Shown one piece after another: positions 11,687 through 37,200 of a stretch of 64,000 nt of DNA. Below the pieces are notes generated by a model that saw only the letters and a program-made list of their open reading frames with translations, searched no databases and had not been told where the DNA came from. The stretch's first letter is position 1, and each line of letters opens with the position of its first letter. The translations under genes were made by a program, and so were the position numbers. The DNA is from Syngnathus acus (Eukaryota; Chordata; Actinopteri; Syngnathiformes; Syngnathidae), in the NCBI RefSeq assembly GCF_901709675.1, contig NC_051091.1:46967-110966 (forward strand), in the 5' to 3' direction.

Positions 11687-20888
<9,202 letters not shown>

Positions 20889-21420
20889 AGTCCTGGGGTT
20901 TAAAGTTGAGCAAATAAAAAGAATAAAGAAAAGTGCACGCCAACTCAATGCAATGCCATGAGAATGATCACACTTCGCGATCAAATGCTAACGCAGTAAT
21001 GCGTAATCACTTCGGAAGCAGCCTAGCACCGACAGCTAAGGGGCGCTACCCGGTTTAGCCAACGAAAGGACATTAGCAACATTGAACTCCCCACGTCGCA
21101 TCGGAAAGAAATAAACACACACAGTAAATGGCAAAGTTGCTGGATAGCCAAAGAACCGCACTGCGTATCGACTAGTTTGGGCTCGTTAACTTGCTAAACG
21201 TAGCATAGCGCAAGCCAACCTTGTTTGCATTGCATTTAAGTCTATTGAACGCTAACGATTTTTGAGAAGGGCAGCTCATATCGAACCTTGCGTCACCAAT
21301 TGGTTCGTGTCACTTTACATTTTATTGAATTTTATTTCAGATTTAGCGTCCTTGTGTTCGTAGAGATGGTCACTGAGCTAGCTAAAATTGTACACGGCGT
21401 CAATAAATGACGTAGTAACA
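20889..21420. promoter_or_regulatory. putative usp48 promoter and upstream region
   Basis: Sequence 5' of the usp48 start codon. It is locally CpG-containing and has no recognisable coding exon. The promoter role is inferred from position only; no TATA box was identified. Confidence 0.4.
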
Positions 21421-21911
21421 GCCCTGGAAGAGGAAGCTGCTGCTGCTACTGCTGCTGCTGCTGCTACAGTTCTTCTTCTTCGTCGTCGTCGCCGTCTTAC
21501 TCTCGGTGTTCAAATGCGCTTCGCCGACTGGAATGGTATAATACCGCCACCTATGGTTCGCCAACAGTTTGCATTTCTTTTTTACTGCGCTTTTATTTTT
21601 AGAATTGAAACCATTTTATTTTCAGCTTTTTCATGTAATTACTGTAAATACTGATCACGAATATAGTGTCCACGGTCCGTGTACCCTAGGTTCATTAAAG
21701 TTTTATTTCTGAAACAAAAAATAATTTAAAGAAACGATACTAGAATGGTTCAACGCAACCTGTCATATGCCACCGAGCATCGCCTGTCAAACCTTTGACA
21801 TCTTTATTTGAAATAAAGGTAATCAATTCTTTCTGAGAATAGAAGATGAACACTTGATGGTGAGAATGTTTGTGCATTGTCTTTCTTTCTTTCTTTCCTT
21901 CTTTCCTTCCT

Positions 21912-21995
<84 letters not shown>

Positions 21996-23590
21996 TCGGA
22001 CCACAATCCAAATGGAGTTCCAAAGTTGACTCAATCACACAATTATGGCATAGCACCCGGAGTTGAATTAATCACACAATTATGGCATAGCACTCAAAGT
22101 TGAATCAATCACACAATTATGGCATAACAAGACGGCAGAATTGGATTTTTATGATCTATAATCTTTCATCATGATCCAAATGATAATATATTTTACTTGA
22201 CGTATGCATGTGGTTAACGAGTCGTTTGGCTGTGGGAGTCGCGACTCTTCTCGTGATGATGAAGCTCCGCCCCGTGATGGTAAAAAGCTGCGCACTTGTT
22301 GGAAAAGTCAGGTACCGTCCGTCCAGGATACCTCCCTCAGTGATCCCATCTGTCACCGCTCCACAAGGTAAAATACCTTTGCATTATTACCACTAGCCTA
22401 GTTGTAGGTGTTTTAAAGCTTTAGATTGTATGCATTTGAGTCAAGTAAAGCGGTATCTACAAATCAATTGTGCGCACCTAACCTTCAATTTAGACAGAAA
22501 ACAAATTTTGTATTCATATTAGTCACAATTGGATTGAAAGGTGGCGAATCCATATTTAGTTTAAGAACACCCAGACACGCGCGCACACAAATGACACCAT
22601 TTACACAATGGCTTTTTGAAAACAGCCAGATACAAAGTGAGTTTAGCACACTGTAGCTGTGTATACAAACGTTCCTAATGTAAATATGAGTTGTTTCAAG
22701 GACGGCTGGATGGATGGATGGATGGATGGATGGATGGATGGATGGATGGATGGATGGATGGATGGATGGATGGATGGATGGAAAATCCATTAGTCGTAAT
22801 GGAAAATGCATTCATCATACTGTGAGCATAATAGCTAGCTGGTAGATGGGTGAAAAATGACAGATTCTATTATTCCTGTAATGATTAGTTTTTCAATTTT
22901 TGAAAGTGACATTGAAAGTTGTGCCATTGAAATAATTTGGCACGTCCAAGGTTCGGCGATGGGATGAACCGTCCCAGTTCCATTATGGAATCAGGCGTTA
23001 ATCCAGGAGAGACACACACATGAGCAGCTAAGTGAGGTGGCACATACAGTAGATGTCAGAAGCTTAAGCAACCGCTGCTATCTAATCCGCTACGTTTTGG
23101 AATGCCGTGCAACTGATACGTACAAAAGGGCTTTACTTAGCTGGGACTAACCTCCCTCACCCGTGGACATGCAACCATTTATGTAACCCAACTGAAAAGG
23201 GAACATCCAATTCCAAAATGAACTACTGTAGATCGAATGCTTTGCATTGGTTCGGGGCTACTGTGAGATACACACATAGCGTAGCATATGCTTTGGATAC
23301 ATACAATAAGTATGTACCAACTAGTTTGATATTTTTCAAGAGATTATTCTTTTCTTCAATAGAATATAAAACAAAAAACATTCCAAAATCAATAAGCTTT
23401 GCAGATGCGCAATTTTCACACAATATAATTTGTAATTAGACTATAGCAAGCTAATAAAATACACATCAATGCTTTTACACTTACAGAATGTCATACGCAT
23501 TTATTCCTTCCATGATGTTTTAGTTTTCAATTTTTGAATATAATCTGTGTGCGTTGTCATTTGAAAATTTGGCGCGCGTGTGCGCTTCAG
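21421..23590. other. usp48-camk1g intergenic region with microsatellites
   Basis: Holds a GCT-rich tract (21435-21475), a (CTTT)n array (21881-21997), three 37-bp tandem units based on 'atcacacaattatggcata' (22023-22130) and a (GGAT)n array (22707-22782). A splice acceptor at 23590 implies that the camk1g 5' UTR begins in an upstream exon somewhere here; I could not place it. Confidence 0.6.
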
Positions 23591-23616
23591 GAGTCTACGG
23601 CAACGTCAGAGCCAAG

Positions 23617-26984
<3,368 letters not shown>

Positions 26985-27610
26985 TTGACCCCATTCTCAT
27001 GTAAGTCAATGCTCTTTTTCTCCTTGCTTGACAAGGATGAAAACGTTGCTGCCTGCTTCTGAAATATTATCTCCACTTTCAGAGAGACACTCAACTCGTC
27101 CACTGTGCAACACGTCGGAAAATCTTCTCATGACTGACCATTTGGATGATATCCATTGAAATGTTCATTTGAAGTTGATCTGTCCGAATTGATGGCAAAA
27201 ACACAAGTTGCACATCAAAGAGCCCGATTTTGAAAGTCTCTAGTGTATCATCAGTAAGCTATTATAAATAATGAGGTTTTGGAGTTTGGAATATCCAAGC
27301 ATCTGAAATCTTTTTCAACGTTTATTGGTTTTGCCCCCAGCCATTGTTCATGGAAAGCATATGTTTTTATCAACATGTATGCTATCTTCTCTTGTTGCAT
27401 TTCTACAGGCTGCAATTATTTGCGCGGCGTTTTGATATTTGTGGGTTGGCCCGGTCAAATAGCGGGGCTCCACTCTACATAAATGAATCTGTGAAATGAA
27501 TGAATTTAAGTGCCACAACTCGGTAGAAAAAGTCCGTATGTAGTGAAATGCACATTTTGGAAATGTTTTGTTTGTTTTTTTCCCCTCAATAAATGCAGAT
27601 TAGTCTGTCT
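26985..27610 (+). other. camk1g: camk1g 3' UTR (inferred)
   Basis: Non-coding sequence after the CaaX stop. An AATAAA at about 27588 ('cctcaataaatgcagat') is the first good polyadenylation signal downstream. Confidence 0.55.
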
Positions 27611-27724
27611 GTTTCTTCTTCATATCCCGTTAATCTACCACATAAGTCTTTGAAGAAGCATAAGTAAAGCTTTTATTAAATATGATGGGTTCTGCACCGA
27701 TAAAACATACAATAAATAATAGTA

Positions 27725-27994
27725 CAGGGTGTCTCTAAAAAAGTGACATCATTTGTCCTTAAAGTAATCACATGTCCTAGGTAAACTAAGTTAAATAGGC
27801 TTTAAAAGAAATGTCCAACATATTCAAAGGGCTATACTGTGGAGCTTTATGAATGTGCAATGGATGATGACCACATGACACATTCACACCCAAAAATGCT
27901 GCGTGGAATCAAAAGACATCGCACTTAGTTTTCCACATTTCAGGATCAAGAATGGCCTATTGAATTAGCGACATCAATTCTTTGTGACACCCTG
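27725..27994. mobile_element. Tc1/mariner-like MITE
   Basis: About 270 bp bounded by short inverted ends CAGGGTGTC (27725) and GACACCCTG (to 27994), each flanked by TA, the mariner target dinucleotide. No transposase is visible. Confidence 0.55.
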
Positions 27995-28205
27995 TAGGCA
28001 AATGTGATACTGATACGTTTGGTGTTGCCCTTTCTCATGACAAATGAATGCATTGACATCCTCACTAAGCGCGAAGCAAAAGTGGCTCTTAACATTGACA
28101 AGTCGCTACGTCCATCAGAGATGATATTATTTCAGGGTCAAGGAGGAGTTTTGCTTTAATGGTGGAAAAGGTTGTCCTGCGGCATGGCGTGAAAGAAGCT
28201 ACTTG

Positions 28206-31200
28206 TCAGGCCTGGCAGACACTCAAATCGTTGGCTTTCTTTTGAAGTTGTGTTACCAGATTTTGAAGCTTGTCATCAAGTCCCTCAAGCTTTTTGGACT
28301 TTTGAAGAATCTCATCCTGCAATTGCTTCAGTGAGTCGGCTTTTCCTGTGGAGCGGTAACAAAGGCGTACTTGCTTTCAAGAGAGTTCACAGATCATCAT
28401 CATTTGACTCATTTTCTTGCCTTATCCACCTCATTCCTACAGCCCGCGAGCCTTTGCCTGAAATGTTGGGTGGGAGTGAAGGAATGTTTTCATTTCAATG
28501 CTTACATGAGAAAACATTTCTAGCTGGCTTCCTGCTAATGAGGACCGTGTAAAAAAGGCATCGTCAAAGTCCAGCTAGATTCCAAACTCTGGAGAGTCAC
28601 AACAACACTATTTGCTCGTCCGGAAAGCCAGTTCAAAAAAATTCAATTGTTTTCACTAATTCAACTTCTTTTGCCGGTTAGTGCAACAAACCGCCAGCAG
28701 CGCAACAAGCTCGCGAGGCGTGCAAGACATTTTTCCATGCAATAAGGGCCAATGATTGTTTTGAAAAACAAAAAGAAAAAGGTTCAAATCCCGCCGCTCG
28801 CTCCCTCCCTCCCTCCGTGAAGCGAAATTCATTGAAACCAATGGGAGTCTAGTACTGGACGTTCACTACACATTTGTTTCACCCATGAGGAATAAGATGA
28901 ATAATTGCGTATCGTTTGTCTCCAAAATAGACACGTTCTATATCTGGACAGAGTCAAATGTAGCCTGAATAAATAATCCACTCTGTCTTTGTGTAACAAG
29001 TCAAATATTGGCAGCTAACCAGACCTCAACCTCAACCAACCTCATAAGAAAATGCATAAGACGCTGCAAATAAATGCCAAGGGTTACCGTCGAGAGCATC
29101 CAACATGGCGTCAGTGGTATTGGCCAGATTGCCAGCATCTTCCCTTAGCTTTGAAAGCTGTTCGGCCCCCGGGCCTTTTTCTCCAGGTAGCCCTCCGGCG
29201 GCGACCTTATCTTTAAGGCGATCAAACTCTTTCTGCACTGACAACAGCTCCTTGAAAACAAAGCAAAACAACACAACACAGTCATGAATCAAATTGTAGT
29301 CCCATCCATCCATCCATCCATCCATCCATCCATCCATCCCATGACTTGCGATAAGGCTAACCTTATCCGCAGCATCTGCCTCATCCCCAGCTTGGTCTGC
29401 AGTTTCCTGTGCATCTTCGGCAATTTCGGAAGCATTCTGCAGCAGCTTTTTAAGTTCATCCAGTTGAGGCTGGATCGGCTGAATCACTGCTGACACATCA
29501 TCCAACGTCTTCTCTGCTGGTTTCAGTTGATTTTTGGCCTGGATCAAATCAATGGGAAGCATTTCTGCAAATGTATTTTCCAAGTGTGGCTAGCTAGCCT
29601 AGCTAGCATAGTTTCTCCATCAATACTGAAAATGATACAGAAGATCTTTCCCGGGTCCCACCTTGGTAAGGGTTCTATTCAAGTTGTCAATGGAATCCAT
29701 ACTGTTCTGCAATCTGTCCTCCATGTCGGCAAGGGAGTCCTCCACAGAGTCAAAGCCTGCCAGCAGCTCATCCACATCATCTTTCACCCCTTGGGCCGTG
29801 TCCCTGTCAAGATGGCACTTTCAGAAAAACCTTGCATTTCTCCAGAGGCAAGTACATTTCATTCTCTAATCAATTGAATGGAAGAACCAAATCTCTCTAT
29901 CGATCACCTGGTATCTTGGGCTTCCTGCAACAGTTTTCTGGCTTCATCCAACTGTGGCTCTGACTTGTCTAATATGGACGTACTGTCTGGTAGGTTGGCG
30001 GCAAGATTTTTCAGTTCATCCAGCTTTTTCTTGAGAGAAGCCAGGCTCAAAGGCAGTTTGGTTTTCAGGATCCAGTCACTCACGTCCTGAATGTGGGTCA
30101 GGTTGGAGGATGGGTCTGAAGCAAGAGACAAGACAAGTTGGAAGCGGACCAAAACATCCAGCTAAATACAACGTATAATCCAATCCAATCCAATACACAT
30201 GCTGCTTTTTAAATGCCATTTGTTCGCATCCATATAGAAAAAGAACAGCACTTGTTCTGAATAAGGCAAGCTAGCGTGACTCATACGATATTGAATCCAT
30301 CATCCCGAAATGCAAACACTCCAAATCAATATACCTGACAGGAAATCTTTAATATCTTTCACCACATCCTTCGCCTCTTTTAAGTCATCTTCCAGGTCGT
30401 TTCTGGCCTGCCTAATCTTATTGGACAGATTGTCTGTTGACTGTCTCATGTCATTGGTGTTATCTTGGGTGTCTTGGAGCTGTGAAAAAAAACAATACAA
30501 AATTGGTTGACAAGTGTGTCTGGATACTACACTGTATACGTTTATATACTATCCATCCGTCGTTCCGTCTATCCGTCCCTCCAGTACCTTCTCTGCAGCT
30601 TCTGTGATCTTGTTGCTGAGATTTTCCAGGCGATCTTTGACATCCTTCACATCGGCATCGGCCCTCTTGCCCAAAGGCAGGGCGCCGACGCACGTGGAGC
30701 CTTTTTCACAGGGCAAAGCTCCTTCCGGTGGACACAAATCTTCACCCTCACACACGAGCGGGGTACAGGGCTCAGACCGAACACTGCCACATACCTGATC
30801 AAACAATCAACACAATTGTTATACATCAGTGACTTGAAATAAGCTACAGTGATACAAATGTTTGCTGGCTGGCCTAGTTAGTACCTTTTTAGCAACAGGA
30901 GTGAGGTCCGGGCCAGACGCCATGCTCTGATTGAGTTTGTTGAGATTTCTGGTATTGTTTGGATATTCTTTTTCCTGAAAATCTAAAGTGTCTTCTCTGA
31001 CATCAGCGGATTCTTTCACAGTTGTTTTGCTTTCATCTACTTTCTTGGCGGCATCTGTCGAATCGTCGTAAGCGTTTTTGACGGTAGAGAAATCTCCTGC
31101 ATGAAAGAAAAACTCAACGTGAGCAGGCTGTTGGCGCACATATACATGGGTTGTTTTTTTTTTTTTTGGTTTTTTTCCATCATTGACCTGCATTGCCGGG

Positions 31201-34200
31201 AGTGATTGTGTTTTTCATGGCTTCTTTCTTGATGTTGTAGTCCCCATTCAGGCTGTCTAGAAGGCCTTGAAGTTTGTCAAGCGCTTTGCTCGGGTCAGGT
31301 TTTGATTCCAAAGGAGAGAGGTCATTTTTTACCTTGTCCACTTGGTCCCTGTGAAGCAAACGTGAGTGAGCGGAATGGTTCATCCATCCAAGTTATTTAG
31401 TGTTTGTAATGCCCCTCGATGCTGTGCACGAGAGCTTGCATCTGATTGCTCAGTCAGATCAACGCAAACAATTCCATCCAAAATGGATTGCACGTCTTAG
31501 CATTATCCCCATGATCCATATATTGTAAATGTTAATAGAAATATTTCCACACCTTAATTTGTTGATTTGGGACAGAGCATCATCAATCTGTTTTGCCGAA
31601 CTGGGAGGAAGGGCGACAGAGTTCCGAATGAAGTTCAGACGAGTTTCCAGGACTCGAATACGGGGCTCTAAACTCCCCAGGTCACCGGAGCCTCCCGGAC
31701 GAGGCGCCACTTTCAAGGTGAAGCTTTCCACTGCTAAACGGAGGGCTTTTTGCTGCGCATCCATGGTGAAGAAGCAAGAAGGACACATCTTGCAGTTGGG
31801 AAAATTGTCACAGTGTCCTCTCATGCACGAGTCACATCGAGCTCCCGTGACGCCTGGACGGCACAAGCAGCTTCCCGTCTGCTTGTTACAAATTTGGGTA
31901 CCTTGGGCGTCACACAGACAAGCTGGCAAAAGCAAAGGAAAAGTGGATTAGATCAATGATAGGTGATGAGCAATCAGAAACAAACATGACTTTTTCACAC
32001 AATGTACAATCCCTTTAGAGTTTGATGTGTCTCTTTCACTGGTATTATTGAGACAAAAACAGAACACGATGATGTATTGAAAAACGACTTACGCTTGCAG
32101 CCAATGAGAGGATCACCAAATGTGTTGTCTGGGCAACCAGTACATGTACGGCCTGCAAAGCCTGGCCTACATTGGCACTGACCTGTCAACTACAAGGGAA
32201 TAAAACAAAAAAAACAACAACTCAAATTTCTCCCACTGGTGAAACAAATGATATATTGACAGATTAAGTCAGTGATTTTTTTTTTTTTTTTTAAGCCATT
32301 GTCTTTACGGTTTTGTACAATTTCCCTCCATTTATTGATTTATTATTTTACTTTTATTTATCAACTATTGGTAATATTTAAATCGTACATTAAGTTAGAG
32401 ATTGAATCAAATATTTTTTTATGATCACTTAAAACCTACTTTGCTATTAATATTTGGTGGTACTCGCTCAGTGTACTAATTTGGAGTGGCGGTGTTTGAG
32501 AATAATTGGATCAGGGTCATTTTCCTATCAAATGTAGAAAAAAATAGTTTTTTGCTATTTTATGAATTATTTCAAATCATTCTCTCTTGCTATGAATGAA
32601 TGAGATTGCAGCAACTAGAACCCTTGAAAAACATTTCTCATTTGTCTGCACATGCATGACTTTTTGTCCACAATACTACATGAGAGTAACAGCCTCCCGT
32701 TTTTTTTTTTTTTTGTTGTATAAGTGTACAGTAGTACTTGGGGTCACACCTGGTCACAAGTATCGCTGAAGGACTTGGTGGGGTCACACCTGCAAAGTTC
32801 GCAGCTCTGGAACTGCGGCGATTTCCAGTAGCCTCTCGCACACGCGTCGCAAGTGAGACCGTGAAAGTGTGGCCGACAGGGACACTGGCCGGTGACTGGA
32901 TCGCAAATATCTGAAAGTGAGCCCTCTGCAAAACAGGAACACTCTGGAGAGCAGAAAGGAGGAGGAACATTCAATGAATTTCCTGTTACGAAAATAACCT
33001 CACTTAAGGGAGTGACTTTTGCAATGAAATACACAGAAGAAAGCATTTGACTCACTTGAGCAACCCAGAGGATTGGATGCAGAAAGGCCATAATAACCTC
33101 TTTTGCACCGATCACAGCGTGGCCCTTCGACATTGCTTTTGCACTGACACAAGCCTGTGTTGTCATCGCATCGTCCCCCGTTCAGCGTCCCTTCAGCATT
33201 GCAGACGCAACCTAGCGCCAATAAGGACAAGCGCTACAAAAGCCATACAAAGCTACCAGCATAGAATACAAAACACGATACGTAGGAGTTGAAAGGAAAT
33301 TCCTGATGATGCATTTCCCCTCTACTTACGGATACACGCATCAGGACGGTCCATCTGGCTGTTGGGATTGGGCTGGTAGCCAGGGATGCACTGGTCACAC
33401 TTTGCTCCCGTGGTGTGGTGCAAACATGCTTCGCACACACCTCCACTCCTCCGCCCACTGGCTTCATACAAAGCTGGGTCAAAGCGACAGCGCTGGGCGT
33501 GGTTGTTGCACTCGCAGCCTGAGGTGGACGCAAGGACAATTTGACAATTGCTACTCATGATGCCAGAACTTTGTCTTACGTCTGCAGGTGTGAGGATTGC
33601 TCTCCTCCGCTGGTCTCCAGGGTAGATCGTTGTAGAGATCGTCACAGCGCTCACAGTTGACGCCGGCAGTGTTATGCTGGCAGTCACACTGCGGGCTCAC
33701 CTAGGGTTGGTTATTCACAAGTTTATTCCTGAAGGGTGCACAGTCGGAGTGAGAGTAAGCAAACCTTATTGACGGCCTCCAGCAAACAGTGACTGGCGTG
33801 TCCGTGACACATGCAGTTGCCCATCACTTTCATCTCCTTCAAGGCGAAGAACCTACTGAGAGCTCTGCCCGGTTGACGTGGCACATCGCCCAACTCTGCC
33901 ATGGTGACCCTCAGATCCGTTAAGCCCGTCACCTCTGATGATCAAACAAAAGTCCGTCGGAAATCATTCCAGCCAGTCAAAAAAACTGCTAACCTTTTAT
34001 CTTTGGGCTGCTGGGATCTGGGATATAGGGATAGTGCTGCAATGGAGTGAACTCAATCTGAAAAAGGCAAGACTTGTGTCAGATGTGTGTGGTGCAAACA
34101 AAATTGACAATGGCATAATAGATATGCAGGGACATCCCTGTCATGTAAGAAGAGCTGACGACAGTAAGAAAAAAGCAGGTCGTGCCGTACGACGATGGAC

Positions 34201-37200
34201 AACTTTTCTTTTCTTAAGTGCAGAGATTCAAATACTAATATTGAGAAACTGTGGGGGATGCTGCTTTTGGTAGTATCGAAAATGGACTTTGTCCTTACTT
34301 TGTGATCTTGGTATGGGTTGCCTCCAGTAGGGGGCAGAGTATAACAGTATGCCCGGTACTCAGTAACAGGAGTCGCAGTAGGGACCCCTGGAAAAGATCG
34401 CTGGCAGTCTGCAGCAAAATAGATGGCAGGCTGCCACGTCCTGCCATTATCCATCGACTTCTCAACAACCAGGGCGTTCGGACGAGGGCCCTGCAAAAAA
34501 GCAGAATAGAATCAAATAGAATCAAATATTCGGGTGAGAAATGTTGCTGATTTTCACACACCTTGAAATCAAGGACCAGCTTGTCAAGCTTGAATAGATT
34601 GTCGAGGTCCAAATGAAATGTTACTGGAGACACCTCTAAAGGGAAAACAATCAGATGAGAGCGTATTATAGTGGGAACGTAATTTCGATCTCTTTGTGTG
34701 TCTTGACATGTGAAGAAATTGACAATAAAGCAGACTTTGACTTTGATTATTAGGATGGAAATGATACACCGACATCTTGACATTTCAATTATTACCGGTC
34801 AATTTTCAGTAGATTGTACTTTTTCAAAAACAACACACTACATATAGTATCAACTTTGGCGTTCTATTTTGAACCCATTAGGGTAACAGGTTCCTCACGT
34901 GAACTGTGCCTAGTCTCATCTAGTATCTTGTGCCGGCATGCTACTATTTGCTTTTTGGAATGTCTTTGCCAACCTTTCTTGGACTGCCACCATCTCTCCG
35001 GTCCAGCAGTGGAGAGGACTTCCAGGACAGTGTGGGCCAGTGGTCCGTTTGGATTTCTCGAGTCACACGGGCAGCACTTCATCTTCCTCTGAGCAAGGAA
35101 AAAAAAAGAACAACTCAATTATAGTCAGTGCCACAAAGCTTTCCAGACACACAAGAACATGGCCAGTAATTGATCTATCGGTGTGGTGGGTCAGGATGAC
35201 AAAATACTTGAATGAGGATAAGATCAGACAATAACTTCATTCCTTGCTAGAACCAAAGGTTGTGATGCACCGGTTAAACCAGGGGTGGGCAATTCCGGTC
35301 CTCGAGGGCCGGTGTCCTGCATGTTTTATAGGTCTCCCTGCTGCAACACACCTGATTCAAATGATCCGGATTGTTATCCAGTTTCTGCAGACCTTGCTAA
35401 TTAGCGGACCATTTGAATCAGGTGTGTTGCTACAGGGTGACATAGAAAACATGCAGGCCCCTGAGGACCGGAATTGCCCACCCCTGGGTTAAACGCACAC
35501 AACTTTCTGTCACCAAATGAGCAGGTGCGTCGGGGGCGGATTCGTGCATCGGCATGCCCGGATGAGCGCAGAGCAGAGCAGAGCAGCACGGCCGCAAACG
35601 CGCTAGACTAGACTTGCGCTGGCACAAAAATGAATTCCGCCTGCCTGTGTGCACGCCGAGCATGCCATTTGACCAAAATAGGACCTTTAAGATCACTACA
35701 AACACCTGCAAAGTGGGGTGAGGCGGTGTTATGAGAATGCAATGAGAATGCAATGAGAATGCGATGACGTCGTCCGTCACTTTTTTTTTTTTTTTTTTTT
35801 TTTGCACCAGACACACGGGCCCTCAAGGGACAAGGGTTGAGAATGGCAGGTTGTCCTGCACCATATTATTTTGAAATATCATTTGAAAGTCTTTCAGGTG
35901 TATTTCTATGTATTCATAGAAAATATCTGGCACAATATACATGTTTACATCCTGTAATAAAGTTAGTTTATACAGTGTTGCGTTCATTTGCCTTGTCACT
36001 ATCAAATGAATAACTAAGTATTTGTGGTGACATCCCAGTTGCTCCTGATAAGTCAATATTTGGAAACTCTGGAAGCTCTGTGCTGGAAGACAGACAGGCC
36101 CATGAGCCACTAGGGAAAAGTTCCCAAGCAGTTGTTCATTGTTACCACATCAATGTTTCACCAAAGTTCATCATGCGTACGTGTCTCAGGTCACACGCAG
36201 CATTACAAATGATTTGTGTCTGGTAAAATCCAGTGTGAGTTGATATTGGTCAAATCCAATATAGGGGGGGGGGGGTTGTCATTTTACCAAAAAGCACTAC
36301 AACAATTGATGACAATTGATCAGGGAATCTTTGGGGGATTATGGTGTAAGACATAAATCGTACTTCCGATTAAAGTTGACAGATTGATTCTGATCAAAGC
36401 TATTTTTTTAAACCATGTGTTGCTTTTGGCAGCGCTCTTTATCACCTCAGACAAACATTGACCATGAACAATTTGCATTCATTCCTTGCCAGTGGTCTGA
36501 TATGCATGAAGCAATGAAATAAATGTGAACTGAAGTATGGGTTGCGTACAAAGTTTACAATGAAAAGCAAAACATTCGATTATTAAATGCAAATATGTGT
36601 GTGTACTGGTACCAAAAAGGCACTGGTTCCATTTTTAATGGTGTCAAAGGTGTTGTATTTCACTCATTCAGCATGGTACATAGTACTTACCAGATGATTA
36701 AAGTGATGAAGTCAGCAAGCCTAATCATTGTTGATCTTTATTGCTCGCCTTAGTTGAATGTGTCAAGTGAGATGGGAGTTTGTTTTGCTCTCTGTCGGGT
36801 CACGGTGGTAAAGAAATAAAAGACGTACCGTTTTTTTTTTCATGTATAATGCGCAAACTTTAACTAATTTATTGTCCTAAAATCTTGGGTGCATATTATA
36901 CATGGGTACAACAATTTTTGAAGAAAATTTCCCTCAAAATAGAACTTGAAATCACCTTTCTTCTTGTTTGTTGTCAATCGCGCATCGCATTCAGCCATCC
37001 TGCCCAACACACTTAGTCAGTAAAATTCATAACTGACGACACATCGTTTGATGCGATGGTCCAATCCTTGATGGTGTGTTATTGTCAAATATTGTTTGTT
37101 TTTTAATCTCCATCGCAAACCGGATATCATACGGAGGCCGCCATTACAGATGCGCAGAACGGATGCGCAAGACACGTCAGCAATATAAAGAGCGAGAGTT

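Noticed and set aside
21388-21654. Plus-strand open frame with poly-Ala ([13 protein letters not shown])
   Set aside because: Frame through a GCT/CTT trinucleotide tract; no splice context, homology or conserved motif.
30510-31960. Several plus-strand open frames opposite lamb3 exons
   Set aside because: Complement of coiled-coil coding sequence; sense strand carries laminin homology and correct splice phases.
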